Shown here piece after piece: positions 17,102-25,568 of a stretch of DNA of 64,000 nt. Every line of letters begins with the position of its first letter. Position 1 is the first letter of the stretch. The notes beneath the pieces are model-generated. The model was not told the origin of the DNA. It did no database searches and was given only the letters and a program-made list of their open reading frames with translations. Origin of the DNA: Pseudomonas sp. C2B4 (GTDB lineage: Bacteria; Pseudomonadota; Gammaproteobacteria; Pseudomonadales; Pseudomonadaceae); assembly GCF_013359695.1 (NCBI RefSeq), contig NZ_JABFMU010000016.1, positions 1 through 64,000 of the forward strand. The letters are read 5' to 3'. Both the position numbers and the translations under genes were made by a program.

Positions 17102-17134
17102 CTCCGCAAAAGCTAATTTTTTGCTTTTGCGGAG
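17102..17134. promoter_or_regulatory. 12-bp inverted repeat covering the MFS ribosome site
   Basis: CTCCGCAAAAGC - 9 bp - GCTTTTGCGGAG, perfect arms. In the MFS mRNA the 3' arm contains the GGAG ribosome site. Either a TetR operator or an RNA hairpin that hides the ribosome site; sequence alone cannot decide. Confidence 0.6.
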
Positions 17135-17145
17135 TGTGCTACCGG

Positions 17146-17162
17146 TTTGCGCTTAAAGCAAA
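17146..17162. promoter_or_regulatory. Second palindrome in the MFS/tetR promoter region
   Basis: TTTGC-GCTTAAA-GCAAA, 17 bp, centred in the divergent region. The shared GCAAA half-site also occurs in the repeat at 17102-17134, as expected for two binding sites of one TetR dimer. Confidence 0.5.
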
Positions 17163-17235
17163 TTCTTTGTGTTAAGGTCCGATTCATGGCATTTCAGGAC
17201 CGGAGCTGGCTCCGGTGCAACACAGGAAACACAGG

Positions 17236-17772
17236 ATGACCGCCCCCACATTACGACCCGGTGGCCGCAGCGCCCGGGTGCAGGAATCGATTCATACCGC
17301 CGTGCGCGAACTCCTCGAAGAACAGGAACGCGCCACTGTGACGGTGCCGCAGATCGCCGCGCGCGCGGGCGTGACGCCCTCGACTATCTATCGGCGCTGG
17401 GGTGATTTGTCGGCATTGCTGGCGGACGTTGCGCTCGCCCGCCTGCAACCGGAAACCGAATCGGCCAAGACCGGCAGCCTGCAAGGCGATGTACGGGCGT
17501 GGGCGGAGCAGTATCTGGACGAGATGAGTTCCGCGCCCGGCCGCAACATGCTTCGCGACGTGCAAGCGAGTCTCAAGCCGAGCTATTGCGCAACGATCAT
17601 TGGCGGGCAACTGCAGGTCATCCTGGATCGATACCCGGATGAGCCCAAACCCAGTGTCGATCGACTGATCAACGTGGTCGCTGCGCCTATCGTGTTCCGC
17701 ATTCTGTTTTCCGAGGCGCCGATGGACGTCGAGGAATTGCATCGGTTGATCGAGATTGCGCTCAATCAGTGA
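17236..17772 (+). CDS. TetR-family regulator
   Basis: 178 aa from the ATG at 17236 (AGGA 9 bases upstream); an upstream GTG at 17215 is less likely. HTH at residues ~35-55 (VTVPQIAARAGVTPSTIYRRWG). The C-terminal region resembles TetR_C_16/AefR-like ligand-binding domains. Divergent from the MFS gene and presumably its repressor. Confidence 0.9.
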   Translation: MTAPTLRPGGRSARVQESIHTAVRELLEEQERATVTVPQIAARAGVTPSTIYRRWGDLSALLADVALARLQPETESAKTGSLQGDVRAWAEQYLDEMSSAPGRNMLRDVQASLKPSYCATIIGGQLQVILDRYPDEPKPSVDRLINVVAAPIVFRILFSEAPMDVEELHRLIEIALNQ

Positions 17773-17780
17773 TATCGCTA

Positions 17781-17843
17781 TTCGCGAGCAGGCTCGCTCC
17801 CACACTTGACCGGGATCACTGTGGGAGCGAGCCTGCTCGCGAA
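17781..17843. repeat. REPIN, short-spacer form
   Basis: TTCGCGAGCAGGCTCGCTCC and its inverted partner around ~20 bp, between the TetR gene and the histidine kinase. Confidence 0.9.
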
Positions 17844-17997
17844 TAGGCCCGCATAAACACTGGAAATCCAACTGACACTCCCACCTGCGACACCCCGCCA
17901 CGTCACGACCTTGGTCGACACTGACTAACCCCTGCCATCGTGCGAGACTGTCTGTCCGGGCGGGAAGCCCGGGTGTCTTTGGTTGCCGGGAGTTCCC

Positions 17998-20900
17998 ATG
18001 TCGCTGTCCAGCGGGCTGATTGCCGCCGTCGCCCTGGCCTATATGGCCATCATGTTCGCCATCGCCTTTTACGGTGACCGGCGCAGCGCGCCTTTGCCGC
18101 CGCGGGTGCGTGCCTGGGTGTACAGCCTGTCGCTGGCCGTCTATTGCACAAGCTGGACCTTCTTCGGCGCGGTGGGCCAGGCGGCCGAACAACTCTGGTC
18201 GTTCCTGCCGATTTACCTCGGGCCGATCCTGCTGCTGATCGGTGCGCCGTGGGTCTTGCAAAAAATGGTGATGATCAGCAAACAGGAGAACATCACCTCC
18301 ATCGCCGACTTCATCGCCGCACGCTATGGCAAATCCCAGTCGCTGGCGGTGGTGGTGGCGCTGATCTGCCTGGTGGGCGTATTGCCCTACATCGCCTTGC
18401 AACTCAAGGGCATCGTCCTCGGGGTGAACCTGTTGATCGGTGCAGGCGCCGACGCCATGGGGGTTCGTGCGCAGGACACGGCACTGGTGGTGTCACTGGT
18501 GCTGGCGTTGTTCACCATTGTCTTCGGGACCCGCAACCTCGACGCCACGGAACACCACCGGGGCATGGTGCTGGCGATTGCGTTCGAGTCGCTGGTGAAG
18601 CTGTTCGCGTTTCTGGCGGTGGGTGCCTATGTGACCTTCGGCTTGTATGACGGTTTTGATGACCTGTTCGACCAGGCCATGCTCGCGCCTCGCCTGGAGG
18701 AATACTGGAAGGAAACCATCAACTGGCCCTCGATGGTGGTGCAGACCGGGGTGGCGATGATGGCGATCATCTGCCTGCCGCGACAGTTCCACGTCACCGT
18801 GGTGGAAAACATCGATCCTCAGGACTTGCGTCTGGCCAAGTGGGTGTTTCCTGCCTACCTCGCCCTGGCGGCCTTGTTCGTCGTCCCCATCGCGTTGGCG
18901 GGTCAGATGATGCTGCCCAGCTCAGTACTGCCGGATTCCTTCGTCATCAGCCTGCCGCTGGCCCAGGCCCACCCGGCCCTGGCATTGCTGGCCTTTATCG
19001 GCGGTGCTTCAGCGGCCACCGGCATGGTGATCGTGGCCAGTGTCGCGCTGTCGACCATGGTCTCCAACGACATGCTGTTGCCCTGGCTGCTGCGCCGCAA
19101 CAACGCCGAGCGCCCGTTCGAAGTGTTCCGCCAGTGGATGTTGTCGGTGCGCCGCGTAAGCATCGTGGTGATTCTACTGCTGGCCTACGTCAGCTACCGC
19201 CTGCTGGGCTCGACCGCTAGCCTGGCAACCATCGGCCAGATCGCCTTCGCCGCCGTGACCCAACTGGCGCCGGCCATGCTCGGTGCGCTGTACTGGAAAC
19301 AGGCCAACCGGCGCGGCGTATTCGCCGGTCTCGCCGCTGGCACGTTCCTCTGGTTCTACACCCTGATCCTGCCGATCGCCGCCCATAGCCTGGGCGTTTC
19401 ACTGAACAGCTTCCCGGGCCTGGCCTGGCTGCACAGCAACCCATTGAACCTGCCGATCACTCCGCTGACCCAGGGCGTTGTGCTGTCCCTCGCCGGTAAC
19501 TTCACGCTATTCGCCTGGGTCTCGGTGCTGTCGCGTACACGGGTGTCGGAACACTGGCAGGCCGGCCGCTTCATCGGCCAGGAAATCAGCGCTCGCCCCA
19601 GCGCGCGTTCGATGCTGGCGGTGCAGATCGACGATCTGCTGCAATTGGCAGCACGTTTTGTCGGCGAGGAGCGCGCCCGCCAGAGCTTTATCCGCTTTGC
19701 CTATCGCCAGGGCAAAGGCTTCAACCCGAACCAGAACGCCGACGGTGAATGGATCGCCCATACCGAACGTTTGCTGGCCGGTGTCCTGGGTGCCTCATCG
19801 ACCCGTGCGGTGGTAAAAGCCGCCATCGAAGGTCGGGAGATGCAGCTGGAGGACGTCGTGCGAATCGCCGACGAAGCGTCAGAGGTGCTGCAATTCAATC
19901 GTGCGCTGCTGCAGGGGGCGATCGAGAACATTACCCAGGGCATCAGCGTGGTTGACCAGTCGCTGAAGCTGGTGGCCTGGAACCGCCGCTACCTGGAGCT
20001 GTTCAACTATCCGGACGGTTTGATCAGCGTCGGCCGGCCGATTGCCGACATCATTCGCCATAACGCCGAGCGCGGCCTGTGCGGTCCCGGCGAAGCCGAA
20101 GTGCACGTCGCCCGCCGTCTGCACTGGATGCGTCAGGGTCGCGCCCATACTTCAGAGCGATTGTTTCCCAATGGCCGGGTGATCGAACTGATCGGCAACC
20201 CGATGCCCGGCGGCGGTTTCGTCATGAGCTTCACCGACATCACCCCATTCCGCGAAGCCGAACAGGCGCTGACCGAAGCCAACGAAAGCCTCGAACAGCG
20301 AGTGGCCGAACGCACCCACGAACTGTCGCAGCTTAACGTGGCCCTGACGGAAGCCAAGGGCACCGCCGAGGCGGCCAACCAGTCGAAAACACGTTTCCTG
20401 GCAGCGGTGAGCCATGACTTGATGCAGCCTTTGAACGCTGCGCGACTGTTCTCTGCCGCCCTGACCCATCAGGAGGATGGCTTGTCCGGCGAGGCGCAAA
20501 AACTGGTGCAGCATCTGGACAGCTCACTGCGCTCAGCCGAAGACTTGATCAGTGATTTGCTGGACATTTCCCGCCTGGAAAACGGCAAGATCAATCCTGA
20601 TGCCAAGCCATTCGCGCTCAATGAACTGTTCGATACCCTCGGCGCCGAATTCAAGGCGTTGGCCCGGGAGCAAGGATTGGAGTTCCGGGTGCGAGGCAGC
20701 ACGCTGCGCATCGAAAGCGACATCAAACTGTTGCGCCGCATCCTGCAGAACTTCCTGACCAACGCCTTCCGCTATGCCAAGGGCCCGGTATTACTGGGTG
20801 TTCGCCGTCGCAAGGGCGAGCTGTGCCTGGAGGTCTGGGACCGCGGACCGGGCATTCCGGAAGACAAGCAGCAGGTGATCTTCGAAGAATTCAAACGCCT

Positions 20901-21468
20901 CGACAGTCATCAGACCCGCGCCGAAAAAGGCCTGGGGCTGGGCCTGGCGATTGCCGACGGGTTGTGCCGCGTACTGGGCCATACCCTGCGCGTACGTTCG
21001 TGGCCGGGGCGTGGCAGTGTGTTCAGCGTCAGCGTACCGCTGGCACGGGCGCAAGCGGCGTTGCCGGCCAAGGCGGCTGAACTCAACGGCAAATTGCTCG
21101 GCGGTGCGCAGGTGCTGTGCATCGACAACGAAGACAGCATCCTGATTGGCATGAACAGTCTGCTGACCCGGTGGGGTTGCCAGGTCTGGACCGCACGCAA
21201 CCGCGATGAGTGCGCGGCGCTGCTCGGCGACGGCGTACGGCCACAATTGGCGCTGGTGGATTACCACTTGGACGATGGCGAAACGGGGACCGAGTTGATG
21301 GCCTGGCTGCGTACCCGATTGGGCGAGCCGGTGCCGGGCGTGGTGATCAGCGCCGACGGTCGACCGGAGACGATGGCCCAGGTGCATGCGGCGGGGCTGG
21401 ACTATCTGGCCAAACCGGTGAAGCCGGCGGCGTTGCGGGCGTTGTTGAGTCGGCATTTGCCGTTGTAG
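17998..21468 (+). CDS. Hybrid sensor histidine kinase with Na+/solute-symporter-like input domain
   Basis: 1156 aa from the ATG at 17998 (GGGAG six bases upstream). Residues 1-~500 hold ~13 membrane helices of the sodium:solute symporter fold. A PAS-like domain follows (~635-760), then a short coiled coil, HisKA with SHDLMQPLN (phospho-His806), HATPase with GLGLGLAIADGL, and a C-terminal receiver (acidic Asp1043/Asp1046, phospho-acceptor Asp1088, Lys near 1142). The layout matches the PA3271-type kinases. No response regulator is adjacent, so it probably acts on an unlinked one. A hairpin (CCGGGC-GGGAA-GCCCGG, 17956-17972) sits in the leader. Confidence 0.93.
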   Translation: MSLSSGLIAAVALAYMAIMFAIAFYGDRRSAPLPPRVRAWVYSLSLAVYCTSWTFFGAVGQAAEQLWSFLPIYLGPILLLIGAPWVLQKMVMISKQENITSIADFIAARYGKSQSLAVVVALICLVGVLPYIALQLKGIVLGVNLLIGAGADAMGVRAQDTALVVSLVLALFTIVFGTRNLDATEHHRGMVLAIAFESLVKLFAFLAVGAYVTFGLYDGFDDLFDQAMLAPRLEEYWKETINWPSMVVQTGVAMMAIICLPRQFHVTVVENIDPQDLRLAKWVFPAYLALAALFVVPIALAGQMMLPSSVLPDSFVISLPLAQAHPALALLAFIGGASAATGMVIVASVALSTMVSNDMLLPWLLRRNNAERPFEVFRQWMLSVRRVSIVVILLLAYVSYRLLGSTASLATIGQIAFAAVTQLAPAMLGALYWKQANRRGVFAGLAAGTFLWFYTLILPIAAHSLGVSLNSFPGLAWLHSNPLNLPITPLTQGVVLSLAGNFTLFAWVSVLSRTRVSEHWQAGRFIGQEISARPSARSMLAVQIDDLLQLAARFVGEERARQSFIRFAYRQGKGFNPNQNADGEWIAHTERLLAGVLGASSTRAVVKAAIEGREMQLEDVVRIADEASEVLQFNRALLQGAIENITQGISVVDQSLKLVAWNRRYLELFNYPDGLISVGRPIADIIRHNAERGLCGPGEAEVHVARRLHWMRQGRAHTSERLFPNGRVIELIGNPMPGGGFVMSFTDITPFREAEQALTEANESLEQRVAERTHELSQLNVALTEAKGTAEAANQSKTRFLAAVSHDLMQPLNAARLFSAALTHQEDGLSGEAQKLVQHLDSSLRSAEDLISDLLDISRLENGKINPDAKPFALNELFDTLGAEFKALAREQGLEFRVRGSTLRIESDIKLLRRILQNFLTNAFRYAKGPVLLGVRRRKGELCLEVWDRGPGIPEDKQQVIFEEFKRLDSHQTRAEKGLGLGLAIADGLCRVLGHTLRVRSWPGRGSVFSVSVPLARAQAALPAKAAELNGKLLGGAQVLCIDNEDSILIGMNSLLTRWGCQVWTARNRDECAALLGDGVRPQLALVDYHLDDGETGTELMAWLRTRLGEPVPGVVISADGRPETMAQVHAAGLDYLAKPVKPAALRALLSRHLPL

Positions 21469-21498
21469 GGTTTACGGTGCGGTGCTGCATCTGACGCC

Positions 21499-21574
21499 TT
21501 CGCGAGCAGGCTCGCTCCCACAGTTGATCGGTGGTACTCACAGAACCAAAGTGGGAGCGAGCCTGCTCGCGAAG
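21499..21574. repeat. REPIN between convergent kinase and rmuC genes
   Basis: Inverted TTCGCGAGCAGGCTCGCTCC arms around ~35 bp. No other terminator is visible between these convergent genes. Confidence 0.9.
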
Positions 21575-21583
21575 CTTTTCCGG

Positions 21584-23062
21584 TTATTCCGGTAACTCGA
21601 CCAACCCATCCACATCCGTCATCGCCCGCTCCAGCAAATCCGCCGGCAAGCTTTTGCTGGCCCTCGCCCCGAGCAACTTGAGCTGTTCACTGCGGCTGAC
21701 CAGATTGCCACGCCCCTCTGTCAGCTTGTTGCGCGCTGCACTGTAGGCTTTATCCAGTTGCTGCAGGCGATTGCCGACTTCGTCCAGATCCTGAATGAAC
21801 AGCACGAATTTGTCGTACAACCACCCGGCCCGCTCCGCGATCTCCCGGGCGTTCTGGCTTTGTCGCTCCTGTTTCCACAAGCTGTCGATAACGCGCAAGG
21901 TCGCCAACAAAGTGGTCGGGCTGACAATCACGATATTGCGATCGAACGCCTCCTGGAACAGGGTCGGCTCGGCCTGCAACGCGGCAGAAAATGCCGCTTC
22001 GATCGGAACGAACAGCAGGACGAAATCCAGGCTGTGCAAGCCATCGAGTCGCTTGTAATCCTTGCCGGCCAGCCCTTTGACGTGATTGCGCAAGGACAGT
22101 ACGTGCTGCTTGATGGCGATCTGGCTGATGCCTTCGTCTTCAGCCGCCACGTACTGTTGATAAGCCGTGAGGCTCACTTTGGAGTCGACCACCACCTGTT
22201 TGTCGCCAGGCAAATAGATGATCACGTCCGGTTGAAAACGCTCGCCATCCGGACCTTTGAGATTGACCTGGGTCTGATACTCGCGGCCCTTCTCCAACCC
22301 GGCATGCTCAAGCACCCTCTCCAGAATCAGTTCGCCCCAGTTACCCTGGGTTTTCTGGCCTTTCAGGGCTCGGGTCAGGTTGGTGGCTTCATCACTCAGG
22401 CGCAAATTGAGTTGTTGCAAGCGCTCCAGCTCCTTGGCCAGCGAAAAGCGCTCCCGGGCCTCAGCCTGGTAACTTTCCTCGACGCGTTTCTCAAAAGACT
22501 GGATGCGTTCCTTCAATGGATCGAGCAATTGTCCCAGGCGCTGCTGACTGGTTTCGGCAAAACGCTGCTCGCGCTCATCGAAAATCTTCCCCGCCAGTTC
22601 GGCGAACTGCGCGCGCAGCTCGTCCCGCGAGCCCTGCAGATCGTTGAGGCGTTGCTGATGGCTTTCCTGTTGCTCACGCAGCTCGGCGTTGAGCGAGGCG
22701 GCCTGGGCGTCCAGGCGCCGCAATTCGGCGTCTTTACCCGCGCGTTCGATATTCCAGGCATGGGAGGCGTCGCGGGCATCGTCGCGTTCGATTTGCAGCA
22801 GCTCGACTTCGCGACGCACCGCGGCCAAGTCTGCTTGCCGGGCGGCATTGGCCTGACCGAGATCAGCGATTTCATCGCGACAGGCTTCCAGTTGCGCATT
22901 CAAGCCATCCTGCGCCAGATACGCCGTGGCCAGGCGCTCTCCCAGCAGCGCCACCTCGGCCTGCGCCGTGCTCGCCTTGCGTTGAAGTTGCCAGGCCAAT
23001 ACCAGTAACGGCAGAGCAGCGCCCGCCAGACCGAGCAATACGCTGGTCAAGTCCATAGCCAT
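21584..23062 (-). CDS. rmuC: DNA recombination protein RmuC
   Basis: About 492 aa. An N-terminal membrane helix is followed by a long coiled coil (residues ~40-200) and then the RmuC core (~215-440), with motifs GNWGELILERVLEHAGLEKG, PDVIIYLPGDKQVVVDSKV and LLFVPIEAAF. The core is a PD-(D/E)XK-type nuclease fold that limits inversions at repeats. Four in-frame ATGs occur at 23077-23056; the one at 23062 has AGGA at the best spacing. Confidence 0.93.
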   Translation of the reverse strand: MAMDLTSVLLGLAGAALPLLVLAWQLQRKASTAQAEVALLGERLATAYLAQDGLNAQLEACRDEIADLGQANAARQADLAAVRREVELLQIERDDARDASHAWNIERAGKDAELRRLDAQAASLNAELREQQESHQQRLNDLQGSRDELRAQFAELAGKIFDEREQRFAETSQQRLGQLLDPLKERIQSFEKRVEESYQAEARERFSLAKELERLQQLNLRLSDEATNLTRALKGQKTQGNWGELILERVLEHAGLEKGREYQTQVNLKGPDGERFQPDVIIYLPGDKQVVVDSKVSLTAYQQYVAAEDEGISQIAIKQHVLSLRNHVKGLAGKDYKRLDGLHSLDFVLLFVPIEAAFSAALQAEPTLFQEAFDRNIVIVSPTTLLATLRVIDSLWKQERQSQNAREIAERAGWLYDKFVLFIQDLDEVGNRLQQLDKAYSAARNKLTEGRGNLVSRSEQLKLLGARASKSLPADLLERAMTDVDGLVELPE

Positions 23063-23123
23063 AGCCATTCCTGCCATTGAAATAAAGCTCGAAGGTTAAC
23101 CAAGGCGCCAGGACTTGGACAGC

Positions 23124-23444
23124 TCAGTCTTCGATCAGGCCCAGTTCCTGCTGCGCGCGCAGATCCCCTGCCCGAGCGGCCTGACGCAAGAGATCCTGGC
23201 CGATCCGGCGGTCTCTCGCATTCCCGCATTCGCGGCACATCAACTGGCCAAGACGACTTTGCGCTTCCACGATCCCTTCACGGGCCGGCTGCTTGAGCAG
23301 TCGTCCGGCGATGTGTTTGACGTTCGTACTTTCGCCCAGGCGCGGGCTGTCCAGCAGCCATTCGGCCACGCGCATTGAAATGCGCTTGGGGGGTACAGGG
23401 GACGTTTTGGGAGTGGAGGAACCGGAAGGTGTACGAAACTTCAT
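23124..23444 (-). CDS. Small Sel1-like repeat protein
   Basis: About 106 aa from an ATG at 23444 (a GTG at 23477 is possible; neither has a clear ribosome site). The C-terminal half reads as one and a half Sel1-type repeats (GIVEAQSRLGQLMC, QAARAGDLRAQQELGL) with a CREC pair of cysteines between. The N-terminal 25 residues are basic and proline/serine-rich. Function unknown. Same strand as rmuC, ~60 bp upstream of it, so possibly co-transcribed. Confidence 0.6.
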   Translation of the reverse strand: MKFRTPSGSSTPKTSPVPPKRISMRVAEWLLDSPRLGESTNVKHIAGRLLKQPAREGIVEAQSRLGQLMCRECGNARDRRIGQDLLRQAARAGDLRAQQELGLIED

Positions 23445-24433
23445 AAAGCACTGTGGGTAGATCGGAAGGCGCGCCACTCTACTCTTTTTTTCTTACAGGT
23501 AAAGGTGAAAAATCCCGGCACGCCCGTCCTAGAGCAAGCGCTCGGGACAATCCACAGAAGCTGTGGATAACTCAGTGGACAACCGCCCTTGAAGTCGCTC
23601 AAAGCCGTGTGGAATGGGGCCTGCAGTCAAACTGACGATTTTTTCACCAGTAAAAAAAAGCGATGTTTTTCATTGACTTAAATTTTGGTTACAGGCACCC
23701 ACTGCACTTGAAGGCTAGATGACAGAGCGGTTACAGCCTGCGCAATTAATGTGCACAAGTACCTTCGTGGTGGTTATATCGGTGCCCTTTTTCGACGCAT
23801 TTTTTTCTCCTGCCTGGGGATAAACCCGGGCAAACCCTTGATCCTGACTGCTCGCCACTGGTCGAATCACCCATACCGCCGGTCGGAATCCGGTCCATTA
23901 CCGGGCGTTTCTGAAGCCTCTGATCCTGGAAAAATGACTGAGTGCCGATGCAAATGACCTGAGCGACCGATCTTTTTGGCTAACACACTTCCCTTCGACA
24001 GTTCAATCCGTTAGTATCCGCGGCGTTAGTACCAAGCTGAAAGTCAATTCTGGTCGAACAAATCCCCCCGGTCAGCCTTCCCAAAGGAAGCCTTCCACCG
24101 AACAAGCGGGATCGACCACCTCGATGGTTTCCAGGTAACTCCAGCGCCAACATTGCCTTTGAATCGAAAACAAAGGGTGTTGCAAAGCTCATTACTCTGA
24201 CCGAACCAACCTGCAAATTGATCAGGATCTTCACCCCGGGCCCAGAACCTTTGCCCTCGATGTGTTGCCTGCCCTCCTAAGTACCTACCTGCCAGCCCAA
24301 GCGCGCCAATTATCAGCGCTTCAAACTGGCTGCTTTGTTCCAGTCGGGTTCTTCGTTCGACCAATGGTGGTCGTCGTTACTGGAACGTTTTAATTTTGCA
24401 CGGCTCTTATCCGTGTCGCTTGTAGGAACACCC
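23445..24433. other. About 1 kb without a convincing gene
   Basis: No frame here has both a good ribosome site and coding-like composition. Contents: a DnaA-type box (TGTGGATAA, 23562-23570) facing a half box; an AT-rich stretch with TTGACT near 23671; and a nested inverted repeat at 24337-24386 (outer GTTCCAGT/ACTGGAAC, inner CGACCA-ATGG-TGGTCG) followed by a T-rich run, just ahead of the DUF3509 gene. This could be a long leader or hold an unannotated RNA. Confidence 0.5.
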
Positions 24434-24664
24434 ATGACTATGTCTACTCAAATCCATGCACAGGATGCCATTCGCACCCTAACCAACGCTTTTGCACCAA
24501 TGAACTGCCTGATCATGGCCGCTCGCAAAGGCTGCTTCAGCTTTACCCTGGTCAACGAACACGGCATCGCCCGTCACAGCGAACGCCTGTACCCCGATCA
24601 ATACTCCAGCGCTGAGCCGCTGCAGGCCGTGATCGAGCGTACCCGTCAGGCACTGGTTGCCTGA
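24434..24664 (+). CDS. DUF3509 family protein
   Basis: 76 aa from the ATG at 24434 (AGGA eight bases upstream). The pattern of an N-terminal LTNAFAP, a central pair of beta strands and a C-terminal LYPDQYSSAEPLQAVIERTRQAL fits DUF3509, a small cytosolic family common in Pseudomonas and of unknown function. Followed by a strong terminator; the leader carries a long nested hairpin. Confidence 0.75.
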   Translation: MTMSTQIHAQDAIRTLTNAFAPMNCLIMAARKGCFSFTLVNEHGIARHSERLYPDQYSSAEPLQAVIERTRQALVA

Positions 24665-24690
24665 GACGCCAGCAAGGCTGAAACATAAAG

Positions 24691-24716
24691 GCCCCGCCCG
24701 AAAAGCGGGGCTTTTT
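24691..24716 (+). terminator. Terminator of the DUF3509 gene
   Basis: GCCCCGC-CCGAAAA-GCGGGGC then TTTTT, 27 bp past the stop. Confidence 0.9.
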
Positions 24717-24764
24717 GTTGCCCGCGATTTCACATCGCTGACTATCCGGTAAAGCACCAACCGA

Positions 24765-24777
24765 TATAACGGTTATA
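24765..24777. promoter_or_regulatory. Palindrome upstream of the phage-related gene
   Basis: TATAAC-G-GTTATA, perfect 6-bp arms, ~160 bp before the start at 24939, within an AT-rich promoter-like region. Regulator unknown. Confidence 0.4.
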
Positions 24778-24938
24778 ACTGGAAGCTGGAAATATTTTAA
24801 AAACAGGCCTTTACGTAGCGAATATGACACTACACTTCAACTCAAGCGGCCTGTGCCGCTTCCGGCGAGCCTGAGTCGATTCACCGCTGCCAACGCTACC
24901 TTCAGGTTTCGCCGCCCATTTCATGTTTCGAGGGTTTT

Positions 24939-25421
24939 ATGGGTATCGCTGCCAGCGAACTGTGCCGCTATGTGATCCGTCCGACCTTGATCTACCTGGG
25001 ACGCCATAGCGCAACCGCCGAAGCCCTGCTGCTGGGCATTGCCGCCAGCCAGTCAGCCCTGGGTTCAGCACTGCACGACCGGCGTGGACACGGCCTGTAC
25101 CGCATCGCCGAACCCCGCCATCAAGCACTTTGGGACCACTACCTGGCACTCGACCCCGAGCGCGCCAGCCTGGTTCGTGGCCTGGCCAGCCAGCATGCCT
25201 TTCTCAGTGGCCCACACCTGGAATTGACCGTCAACCTGCGTTACGCCACAGCCATTGCCTGGCTGCTGGTCGAAGAACAGAACACTCCCCTCCCCGAAGC
25301 AGACGACTTGTTGGGAATGGCCAGAATCTGGCGTCAGACCTTCCAACCCCAGGGTCGCCTGAGAGACTTCACCTACGCCTGGCAAACCTGTGTTTCACCG
25401 CTGAATCAGGTAGCCTGCTAA
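24939..25421 (+). CDS. Protein related to a phage family of unknown function
   Basis: 160 aa. ATG at 24939 with GAGGG upstream. The order RYVIRPTLIYLG, EALLLGIAASQSALG, GLYRIAEPRHQALWDHYL, and ELTVNLRYATAIAW..PLPEADDL recalls a tailed-phage protein family that I remember as 'viRP.L..LG..S.aAE.LllGtaaqESgLG...GP.lGiyQiEP.Th.diW..yL'. Here the phage ESG position reads QSA, so an acidic residue appears to be lost. No other phage gene is near, so this looks like a domesticated relative. No signal peptide. Function unknown. Confidence 0.6.
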   Translation: MGIAASELCRYVIRPTLIYLGRHSATAEALLLGIAASQSALGSALHDRRGHGLYRIAEPRHQALWDHYLALDPERASLVRGLASQHAFLSGPHLELTVNLRYATAIAWLLVEEQNTPLPEADDLLGMARIWRQTFQPQGRLRDFTYAWQTCVSPLNQVAC

Positions 25422-25568
25422 CCACCCCTGGATCCAAAGATCGCACAACAGGTCGCGAATCTGGTCGGATTGTCCTACAAAACCGCTCTAAATCAAGCGA
25501 TACAGCCTATGGCGCTGGGACGAAAATGTTGGTAATTTTCGCCCCGGTGATCACCAGGAGTTCTAATA

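Noticed and set aside
23751..23957. 68-codon plus-strand frame starting GTG in the large gap
   Set aside because: No ribosome site, composition unlike neighbours, no motif. Kept only as a possibility inside the gap entry.
24044..24364. 106-codon minus-strand frame in the large gap
   Set aside because: No ribosome site and it runs through the nested hairpin before the DUF3509 gene.
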